Origin: Scortum barcoo
Taxonomy: Eukaryota > Chordata > Actinopteri > Centrarchiformes > Terapontidae
NCBI GenBank assembly: GCA_023238725.1
Contig: CM041537.1
Coordinates: 30,228,009 to 30,292,008, forward strand
DNA: 64,000 bases
Direction of reading: 5' to 3'
This document shows positions 51,901-61,510 of the stretch, in pieces. The translations under genes were made by a program, and so were the position numbers. Each line of letters opens with the position of its first letter. The stretch's first letter is position 1. The notes beneath the pieces were generated by a model that did not search any database, was not told the origin of the DNA, and saw only the letters and a list, made by a program, of their open reading frames with translations.

Positions 51901-53796
51901 CAACTGATCACTTGTTGTGGTTTTTTTTGCTTCTGTTTCCTGCTCATTCTCCCTTTCTCCCCACAGTAAATTCCTCTAGTGAAGGCAGAGGCAGTAGCCA
52001 ACCTCCCAGTCACCCCGCTCTTTCCTCGCCCTCCTTTCCCTGTTCGCTTGCTATTGATGATGCCACACGTGTGTCATTAAGCTGCAGCAGAAAACTTTAA
52101 ACTCACGAGAAATAATCGGGGGCGAAACGGCCTGCAGAAATTAAATAGATAAACTTTGAACTTGCAACTCAGCAAGGTTTATTTGTCAGACGTAAGCCTA
52201 GAGTGCCTTTCCTGTAAAAAAAAAAAAAATGCCCACAAGTTAAACTTCATGGACTAATCCAATTTGACAGCATGCTTAGTGTGATGAGAAGTTCAGATGC
52301 CCAAAGCCAACAGAGGGAAAATCAGAGAGAAACATAAAAGAGAGAAGAGGTGACTTTCAAAGTTGTTTTGCTAAATGAACGGCAAAAATGTCCAACAAAC
52401 ACTGGCACTGAAGTGAGATGGATAGTGTACAAATGCCCAGAGTTGCACTGATGTAACCTTTCTTTTGCATTTTGGAGAAAGGTTACCGGGGATTGCTTTG
52501 GGGATTGTAGAAAGCACACAAGGAGCGATGAACACCTTCAAAAACGTGAAGAGTTGGCACAACCTGGCAGAAAGATTAAGCTGCAAGAGAAATCGATGCA
52601 GTAAACCGGGACGTTATATTGCAATGAACAGCTGGGAGATGGATTGAGAAGACGACTTGCTCTTGTCTGTCATTTTACAATGTGTCATCTATGGCTGCCA
52701 GTCCTTGCAGTCATTTTAACTCTGTAGAAATTTAAAAGGCTGGACGTGGAGAAACTGATAAAAACATTTACTGGTTGGAACTACTAGAGGGTGAAATGGT
52801 AACTCTGAATACATTGTAGCTCTCTGAAGAAGAGAGCTACTTTGCCTGAATTTACCATTTCAATTATGTTGAGTCAGCATTAGTCCAGCTAAAGATAATG
52901 TATGATGAATATAAAATGTGTGGGGTGTGCATTGTCCTATTCAAGACACTTATATTGTGTTCCTGATGATACACTTTTCCCTTTGTTACGGTGAATGTAA
53001 TCATACAAACACACAAAAACAGCAAAGTGGCACATATATTCTGATATTATACATTTAATTCTTCTAGACATGAATACTGAGTACATGTTTTACTAACAGT
53101 GATATGTTAAACAGCAGCTCAAAGGCTACTGGCATTGAACTAGTTCTTTCTGCCAAGAGCCTCAAAAGTCCACCACACATACACACACACACACACACAT
53201 CCTGCCCCCAGATTCAACTTTCCAAGGCTTAATGGGAAACCAGATTTTCAAGCAGTGCCAAAGGCATGTTGCCCTGACTAAACTAACTCTTTCCGGTGGG
53301 GGGGGGTGGACAGGAATGGTGAGAAGAGGAGAGAGGAAGAGTTCAGAGAAGGAGAAATTAATGCAAACATGAAATACAAGATTTCAGCAAGAATGTGCGA
53401 GACTAATGAATACGAGTTTATGCGGATTTCTAGGTCAGAATTGAAATGAATGGCATGTTTCATATTTAGTACGGGAGTAGAGGAAAACAAGCTGAACTGT
53501 AATGTAATGTAAAAGAATTGTTGAGTAATCGGACACGCCTTTCCTCTCAAGCCTTACAAAGCTATATTTAAACAGAGAAGTTGGATTTTCAGTAAAATGA
53601 AAATCATATCAATAGTTGTACTGGTTCTACATGTATTTTACCATCACAGTTTATTTTTGAAAAATTAAGAAGAAGAAGAATTTCTGTTTTTTTACATTTC
53701 TATTAGTAGCAAATGTTATCTGATCATATTACAGGAAACAAAATCTGAATACCTGAATAACTTCCTGGAAATTTATTATATATATATATATATATA
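48981..53796. other. Intergenic stretch, no gene recognised
   Basis: No coding similarity seen. A (AC)n run lies at about 53176-53200 and a short TA run at 53777-53796. The segment at about 51955-52200 resembles a conserved non-coding block by its lack of simple repeats, without further support. Confidence 0.5.
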
Positions 53797-54092
53797 CACT
53801 GCTCAAAAAAAAATAAAGGGAACACTAAAATAACACATCCTAGATCTGAATGAATGAAATATTCTTATTAAATACTTACATACTACTTACATAGTTGAAT
53901 GTGCTGACAACAAAATCACACAAAAATTATCAATGGAAATCAAATTTATTAACCCATGGAGGTCTGGATTTGGAGTCACACTCAAAATTAAAGTGGAAAA
54001 ACACACTACAGGCTGATCCAACTTTGATGTAATGTCCTTAAAACAAGTCAAAATGAGGCTCAGTAGTGTGTGTGGCCTCCACATGCCTGTAT

Positions 54093-56807
54093 CAAATTCA
54101 AATTTATTTATTTAGAGCCCAAAATCACAAACATTGTTTGCCTCAGAGGGCTTTACAATCTGCACAGTTGTGACACCCTCTGTCCTTAGACCCTCGAACC
54201 GAGTCAGGAAAAACTTCAAAAACCCTTTATGGGAAAAAAAAAGAAGAAACCTGAGGAAGAGCCACAGATGAGGGATCCCTCTCCCTGGGACGGACAGACG
54301 TGCAATAGATGCCACATGTACAGAGAACATCATCAATCATATTATGGAATTATACATGAGTCGTAATAAGCTGTAGCTATACTGAGTTCATTGGTTTAGT
54401 CCATGTGTGAAGGTATCACAGGTAATGGAAATGAGTCTGTGAGTCCAGGTGCATCTCTAGATGTCCTCATATGGAGCTCTGGGCCACTCGACCTTCTCTC
54501 CACAGCACAGACACAGATCATGTCCCCACCAGGCCAGTGAACCTCAGACAGATGGACCACAACCAGAATCAGTGAGGAACCTGCAAGACTGGAGAGAACA
54601 AAGAGGACCGGGGCTCCGGCAGTAACATGCACTTTACAGGACATAAGAGTATTCACATTAACCGCTTTTGACACTTTAGCCAATTTAACTACTTTAACCA
54701 GTTTAGCCACTTTAGCCACTACTTTAACCAGTTTATAAAAGGTGACTCCAGTTTGCACTACTACCATAATATGAGTAAAGGAAGCAGAGGAAGAGGGAGA
54801 GGTGCCCGATGCATCATGGGAGCCCCCCGGCAGTCTAAACCTATAGCAGCATAACTAAGGGCGAGCCTGTGCCCACCCTAACTATAAGCTTTATCAAAAA
54901 GGAAGGTTTTAAGTCTATTCTTAAACACTGACACTGTGTCTGCCTCTCGGACCCAGACTGGGAGCTGGTTCCAGAGAACAGGGGCCTGATAGCTGAAGGC
55001 TCTGCCCCCTAGACTACTTCTGGAAACCCTGGGAACTACAAGTAAGCCTGCGTTTTGGGAGCGCAGCACTCTAGTCGGTTGATAAGGAGTTATCAATTCA
55101 TTAAGATATGATGGTGCCAGACCATGCAGAGCCTTATATGTGAGGAGAAGGATTTTAAAATCCACTCTAAATTTTACAGGGAGCCAATGCAGAGAAGCCA
55201 ATACTGGAGTAATATGGTCTCTTTTCCTGGTTTTAGTCAGCACCCGAGCAGCGGCATTCTGGACCAGCTGTAGAGTCTTTAACGACTTGTTTGGGCAGCC
55301 TGATAAAAGTGAATTACAATAATCCAGCCTGGAAGAGACAAATGCATGGACTAATTTTTCAGCATCGCTTTGGGACAAAAAGTGCCGAATTTTTGCGATG
55401 TTGCGCAGGTGGTAAAAAGGCAGACCTTGAAATATGCTTAATATGGGTGTCAAAGGACATATCCTGATCAAATAAAACCCCGAGGTTCCTTACAGTGGTG
55501 CCGGAGGCCCAGTTAATGCCATCCAACAAGGCTATCATAGGAGAAAGCGTGTTCCTCAGGTGTTTCGGACCTAATAGGATCACTTCAGTTTTATCTGAGT
55601 TCAACAACAGGAAATTTCTGGTCATCCAAGCCTTTATATCTTTAAGGCAGGCATGGAGTTTCAGGAGCTGATCAGTTTTGTGTGGCTCCACTGATAAATA
55701 TAATTGGGTGTCATCAGCATAACAATGGAAATCTATGGAGTGCCTCCTGATGATATTGCCAAGGGGCAGCATATACAAAATAAACAGAATTGGACCAAGC
55801 ACTGAACCTTGTGGAACTCCATGACAGACTTTAGTATGCACAGAGGATTCATTATTAATATGGACAAACTGAGACCGATCTGATAAGTATGATCTGAACC
55901 AGTTTAATGCAGACCCTTTAATACCAAGCAGTTTTTCCATTCTCAGCAACAGGATGTGATGGTCAACTGTATCAAAGGCAGCACTAAGGTCTAACAGGAC
56001 AAGTACAGACAGAAGCCCTCTATCTGATGCTGTCAACAGGTCATTGGTGACTTTCACAAGTGCTGTTTCTGTGCTATGGTGAGCTCTAAATCCTGACTGA
56101 AAAACTTCAAAAAGACTATTACTGTGGAGATAATTACATAACTGGCTGGCAACGGCTTTCTCTAGAATCTTAGACAAAAAGGGGAGGTTGGATATTGGTC
56201 TATAATTGGCTAACACATCTGCATCAAGTGTAGGTTTTTTGATCAATGGTTTAATTACAGCTACTTTAAAAGACTTGGGTACAAAGCCTGAGACAGATTA
56301 ATAATATGCAGCAGTGATGTGCCAATAAATGGGAAAACTTCCTTAAGCAGCGTAGTTGGGATCGGGTCTAGGAGACAAGTTGTTGCTTTCGATGACTGAA
56401 ACTAACGAGGATAATTCGGGAAGGCCAATTGGAATAAAACTGTCTAAGCAATTGTCAGGTTTTAATGTATCTGCTCCTAAATTTCCTGAGTCTGAAGGAT
56501 CGGAGTCTAACGAGGGCAGATCCTGACAAATTTTGTCCCTAATATTCAGAAATCTTGTCATTAAAGAAGCTCATGAAATCATTACTACTTAAACTTAAGG
56601 GAATGCAGGGTTCAATAGAGCTATGGCTCTGTGTCAGCCTGGCTACAGTGCTGAAAAGAAACCTAGGGCAGTTCTTATTTTTCTCTATTAATTCTGAATA
56701 GTAGGCTGCTCTGGCATTACACAGGGCTTTCCTATACGTTTTGAGACTCTCTTTCCAGGCTAGGCGAGAGTCCTCCTCTTTGGTGGAGCGCCATATCCTT
56801 TCCAATT
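54093..56807 (-). mobile_element. L2-like LINE, 5'-truncated, with largely open RT core
   Basis: Minus-strand frames encode, in order, YYSELIEKNKNCPRFLFSTV, ANYRPISNLPFLSKILEKAV, FQSGFRAHHSTETALVKV, LLDLSAAFDTVDH, HGVPQGSVLGPILF, the catalytic CYADDTQLYLS, then LTYKALHGLAPSYL and the SFKNRLKTFLFD-like end. This is the L2/Maui layout of the CR1 clade. A 295-codon stretch (55359-56246) covering the RT core is open. Frameshifts near 55400, 56300 and 56550 break the rest, and the endonuclease part is missing. The 3' tail at the left begins AAATTCAAATTTATTTATTT. Confidence 0.9.
54878..56805 (-). pseudogene. L2-like reverse transcriptase pseudogene
   Basis: This is the coding remnant of the LINE described above, in four overlapping frames. 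The RT core keeps its YADD catalytic motif, but upstream endonuclease sequence is lost and the downstream C-terminal part is joined by a frameshift. An intact enzyme cannot be made from this copy. Confidence 0.85.
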
Positions 56808-56810
56808 ATG

Positions 56811-57820
56811 ACCTCCCTACAACGCTTGGGCATGCTCCTGATGAGGTGGCGGATGGTCTCCTGAGGGATCTCCTCCCAGACCTGGACTAAAGCATCCGTC
56901 CAACTCCTGGACAGTCTGTGGTGCAACGTGGCGTTGGTGGATGGAGCGAGACATGATGTCCCAGATGTGCTCAGTTGGATTCAGGTCTGGGGAACAGGCG
57001 GGCCAGTCCATAGCATCAATGCCTTCGTCTTGCAGGAACTGCTGACACACTCCAGCCACATGAGGTCTAGCATTGTCTTGCTTTAGGAGGCACCCAGGGC
57101 CAACCGCACCAGGATGTGGTCTCACAAGGGGTCTGAGGATCTCATCTCAGTACCTAATGGCAGTCAGGCTACCTCTGGTGAGCACATGGAGGGCTGTGCA
57201 AGGCCCCCCAAAGAAATGCCACCCCACACCATTGCTGACCCACTGCCAAACCGGTCATGCTGGAGGATGTTGCAGGCAGCAGAACGTTCTTTCCACGGCG
57301 TCTCCAGACTCTGTCACGTCTGTCACATGTGCTCAGTGTGAACCTGCTTTCATCTGTGAAGAGCACAGGCCGCTGGCCAGTGGCGAATTTGGCAATCAAT
57401 CTTGGTGTTCTCTGGCAAATGGCAAACGTCCTGCATGGTGTTGGGCTGTAAGCACAACCCCCACCTGTGGACGTCGGGCCCTCATACCACCCTCATGGAG
57501 TCTGTTTCTGACCGTTTGAGCAGACACATGCACATTTGTGGCCTGCTGGAGGTCAATTTTGCAGGGCTCTGGCAGTGCTCCTCCTGTTCCTCCTTGCACA
57601 AAGGCGGAGGTAGCGGTCCTGCTGCTGGGTTGTTGCCCTCCTACAGGCCTCCTCCACGTCTCCTGATGTACTGGCCTGTCTCCTGGTAGCGCCTCCATGC
57701 TCTGGACACTACGCTGACAGACACAGCAAACCTTCTTGCCACAGCTCGCATTGATGTGCCATCCTGGATGAGCTGCACTACCTGAGCCAACTTGTGTGGG
57801 TTGTAGACTCCGTCTCATGC
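56811..57820 (-). pseudogene. Tc1/mariner-like transposase pseudogene
   Basis: Minus-strand pieces include NVHVSAQTVRNRLHEGGMRA, RPVLFTDESRFTLSTCDRRD with the first catalytic Asp, LKQDNARPHVAGVCQQFLQD with the second, and WPACSPDLNPTEHIWD with the third acidic residue. They lie in at least three frames, and the last residues of the protein are cut off by the LINE insertion after RSMPKRCREVI. It is inactive. Confidence 0.9.
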
Positions 57821-58114
57821 TACCACTAGAGTGAAAGCACCGCCAGCATTCAAAAGTGACCAAAACATCAGCCAGAAAGCATAGGAACTGAGAAGTGGTC
57901 TGTGGTCACCACCTGCAGAACCACTCCTTTATTGGGGGTGTCTTGCTAATTGCCTATAATTTCCACCTGTTGTCTATTCCATTTGCACAACAGCATGTGA
58001 AATTGATTGTCAATCAGTGTTGCTTCCTAAGTGGACAGTTTGATTTCACAGAAGTGTGATTGACTTGGAGTTACATTGTGTTGTTTAAGTGTTCCCTTTA
58101 TTTTTTTGAGCAGT

Positions 58115-58701
58115 ATATATAGATGCTAGTAAATTTTTATTTTCTTTTAATATTTCATATTTAATTTAAATTTCAACATAAAAGTAGAGATAAAATTTAA
58201 CAATGAGGTACCCAGATGTTTATACTGTAAAATTCAATACATTATGGCACTTTTAGCGTCTGCATTTCTACTTAAAATTGGCCTAGAAAGATTACTGATT
58301 TGAGAATCTTTTTCTGCTTAATTGTACACATATTTTGAAAAATATATTTGAATTTTACACATATTTTAATTTTGGAAAGATGTGATATTACAGTATTTGG
58401 CAAATTAGTGTGTGTTATTGCTAATGTGCTAATGTATCTACAACAAAGTGAAGGTTTTAAAGACAGGAGAAGATGAGAGCAAAAGGAATCCAGTAAAAGG
58501 CTTAAATAAAATCAGGACGTGTTATAACACACATATTATGTTACGCACCTATAAAGATGCACGCACACACATCAAGTATAAAGATAATTAATAAATTAGT
58601 GTATTTTGTACCCTTTGTGGAGGCAAGTAGACAATATAACCTTCAAAAAAGTTAATCCGCATAAGAAGATTGGAAAATGAAGGATTGTGCTTGTGTCTGT
58701 A

Positions 58702-58739
<38 letters not shown>

Positions 58740-59549
58740 GTAAAGCGTAGCAATGTGTGGAATGTCCCAGTTCAACCACAGAGCTCACCAGTGGTTTGTG
58801 TTCACAGTGTGTGACTGCACCCCTGCTGCTATCTGAGAAGAAAGTAAGGAGAGGGAACATGCCAAGAGCAGCAGTGTTTATCACACATACACACACACAA
58901 GTATAGAGAAGATACAGTCAATAAACTTGCTTAGACTTATAGTGATTTAGGGGAATAACAGAAAATGGCCTAGATGATGTAAAGAGTTATTATAGGGTGA
59001 ACCTAAATTTTAAAGCATGCCAAAACACTGCTATCCAGCTGTGACTGGTTGTTTTTTGACCCAATAGATTGAGGACATTTTTCTATGCTCTGTAACAATA
59101 ATGTTTGGAAAACATGGTAAACTAAAACAGTAACATGTATTTTCTCCACAGCCGCACATGCATTTTTAGTAAATTCTACATGGAAATTTCACTTATTTTC
59201 ACTTTTTTATGAATGGAAAGAAGCCCAAATGTTATAAATAGTAAAAATAAATAACTAGTCAAATAATTTAATTACCAACTCACAATAATGAGATACTATT
59301 CTAAAATTATGAGATAGCGAGTCAATATTACCAGAGGAAGTCTAGATATTTCTTCACTTTCTACATCAAATGATGAAATGCTAAGTCAGAATTTTGACTT
59401 TGCTGTAAAAACTATGTAGTAGCCTACCTCAATTTTACCATGTCATTTCTTTTTTGGATTCCAAAGATTCTGTCTATTTTTTATTTTCCTGTTTCTATTC
59501 TATAGAATAGTTGCTGATCATTAAGTCGGCTCTTGTGCACTCTGACTTA
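58115..59549. other. Intergenic AT-rich stretch
   Basis: No gene or repeat family recognised apart from a (GT)n microsatellite at 58705-58736. Confidence 0.6.
58705..58736. repeat. (GT)n microsatellite
   Basis: About 16 GT units. Confidence 0.95.
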
Positions 59550-60114
59550 TGCCCCTTGTCCACTAGTACCTACTCGACTCGACTCGACTCACCTCGGTTT
59601 GTACGCGTTTCCATTACGTGTTAGTACCTGGTACCAGGTACTTTCGTAAAATGTACCTACTCGGCCGGAGTTCCAAGCGAGCTGAGTCGAGCTGAAAATG
59701 TGACGTCCGGCAGACGGCAGGCCACTGATTGGCCAGGGCCTGACGTCACTAGATGCGTCAGGAGAGCGACTCATTCATAAGAGTCAACCGCGCCATTTTT
59801 AAAACGCAATAACAACAACGAACACGATCAGAGATGGCTGCACAGAAATCAACCCCGCGGAGCAACGATGAGGTGCAGACATTTCTTTGTCTGGTGGCCT
59901 CCATTGCTCCGTAGTCGTTTGTGTTTGTGTCGCATAACAAATGACGTCGCTGGAGTTTCGGCCGCGTTGCCACGACAGCCCCACCCACGCTGACCCACCC
60001 ACCCTGACGTGGTACTCTATTGTAATGGAAAACGACCGAAACTGAGTCGAGTCGAGTCGAGTCGAGTCGAGCCGAGGCGAGCCGAGCTGAGTAGGTACTA
60101 GTGGAAAAGGGCCA
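59550..60114. mobile_element. PIF/Harbinger-like non-autonomous element
   Basis: The 565-bp element has 26-bp terminal inverted repeats differing at two positions (starting TGCCCCTTGTCCACTAGTAC and TGGCCCTTTTCCACTAGTAC when both are read inward) and perfect TTA duplications at 59547-59549 and 60115-60117. Three-base TTA duplications are typical of PIF/Harbinger. Subterminal CGACTC units on the left face GAGTC units on the right. A 26-codon frame at 59834-59914 begins MAAQKSTPRSNDEVQTFLCL, resembling the start of the Myb/SANT-like DNA-binding protein of these elements. Confidence 0.85.
59623..59642. repeat. 20-bp perfect palindrome inside the Harbinger-like element
   Basis: AGTACCTGGTACCAGGTACT is its own reverse complement. 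Part of it echoes the GTACCT/AGGTAC of the terminal repeats. Confidence 0.9.
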
Positions 60115-60149
60115 TTACAGGTACTAAACTCTCTTCTGTGGTTTGGATT

Positions 60150-61510
60150 GGACTTGGACATCCAGTCTGTTAAGTGCCTAGACTCACATCAAGCCTGGTG
60201 GGCCCTGTTTTTTGGCCATTTTAACTTCTCTATTAGATACCGTCCAGGTTCCAAAAATGTCAAGCCTCATGTTCTCTCCTGCCAGTTCTCTTCCCAGGAG
60301 TCTCCAGCTGGTCCCACTTCCATCCTACCGGATTCCTGTGTGGCTGGTTCTCTTACCTGGGAGGCAGAGTCAGGTATCAGAGAGGTCCAACAAGTTGAAC
60401 CCAACCCAGGAAATGGACCACTGAACCACGTCTTATCTCCAGGTATTAACCACAGACTCTCCCCACTAAAAAGAAACTTTTGGTGACCCACTATGGAGGT
60501 TGACACCCCAGCATTTGTACTAACCTGCACAGGCCTCCTGCCACCCTCTGGTGGGGTTGCTTTGCCCACTGCCTGTTCCTGGTTGTCCTTGGTCACACAT
60601 ACACTACAGGCCAAAAGTTTGGAAAGCAAGATCAAATTTGTACAAAAAAAAGATCATAGTTTCATTGGTATACTTTGCAACAAAATAAACATGATTATTA
60701 TATAAAGAGTAACTTATCAGAAGACATTTTTACTATAATTATCAGGTATTTGAGTTTTTCTTGCTTAGACTTTGCTTTCTTGTTTTCTCTTGTTTCTTTA
60801 CTCAGTTGCTTCTTTCTAGCCATTTCTGCAGGAGTTTGTCAGAGATTTGAATGCAGTTGAGATTTATTGGGATTTTTGTATGCAGACTCTCAAAAGCCAA
60901 AGAGTTAAAGTGAACAATGCAAAGTGTGATTTGTTTTTTTACTTTTGCAGCGAAGTTGTGTGCAAATCTTCTCACCCTAAAACTAAGCCCCTCTTTTCTT
61001 TTGTTGACATTTATTCAGCAATGGTCTGGTAACATCAATGTATACCTAAAGGTAAATTTTGAGGGAAATGCAAATGAAAATGAAAGCAAAGTCTGATCAT
61101 GCAGTAAATACATCCCAAAATACATATAACTCATGCTGGTTTTTAAGAAAGGCATTGTGAACAGAAACTTGAAGTTACTTCCAAATGTTTGGCCTGTATT
61201 GGCCTTGCTTCCAGACTTTTGGCCTGTAGTGTAACTTTGGACTTTGGACTTTGGTCCATCGTGTCTTCCACTGGACATTGTCTACGACCACAACCCTCAA
61301 GTCATCTCTCAGGTATGGAGATCTTTTTGCAGAGCCTTGGATGCCACTTCAGGTCCCCTGCAGCTTCCATCATCAAACTAATGGCCTGTCTGAGCGTGCT
61401 AATCAGTTTTCATTGAAAAGGTCCAATGCATCATTGACCTGTCAGATTCAAGTTACCTAAGCATTCACCGTTCCTTCCATGTGTTTCACTTAAAACCAGT
61501 GCCTCTCTCC
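60150..61510 (+). mobile_element. Ty3/gypsy pol remnant, split by a short TIR element
   Basis: Plus-strand frames read SHQAWWALFFGHFNFSIRYR, PGSKNVK (end of RNase H), LPVPGCPWSH (integrase zinc-finger side), then after the interruption DIVYDHNPQVISQVWRSFCR and QTNGLSERANQ (integrase core) and FHVFHLKPVPLS (C-terminal end). The order is that of Ty3/gypsy pol, but large parts are deleted and frames are broken. No LTRs were identified. Confidence 0.82.
60600..61233. mobile_element. Short TIR element inserted in the gypsy remnant
   Basis: TACACTACAGGCCAAAAGT opens the left end, and its complement ACTTTTGGCCTGTAGTGTA closes the right, with further matches inward to about 30 bp. The ends include TA, which suggests Tc1/mariner. 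Its 634 bp hold no recognisable transposase. Confidence 0.82.

Larger units (their letters stand above)
53797..58114 (-). mobile_element. Tc1/mariner-like transposon, split by an L2-like LINE
   Basis: Terminal inverted repeats are CACTGCTCAAAAAAAA then ATAAAGGGAACACT on the left, and AGTGTTCCCTTTATTTTTTT then GAGCAGT on the right. TA dinucleotides flank the ends. The minus-strand transposase pseudogene occupies 56811-57820. The LINE at 54093-56807 interrupts it near its C-terminus: the left GCCTGTAT and right ATGACCTCC pieces are contiguous in the intact element. Confidence 0.92.

Noticed and set aside
57073..57519. 148-codon plus-strand frame
   Set aside because: It is the opposite strand of the mariner-like transposase pseudogene.
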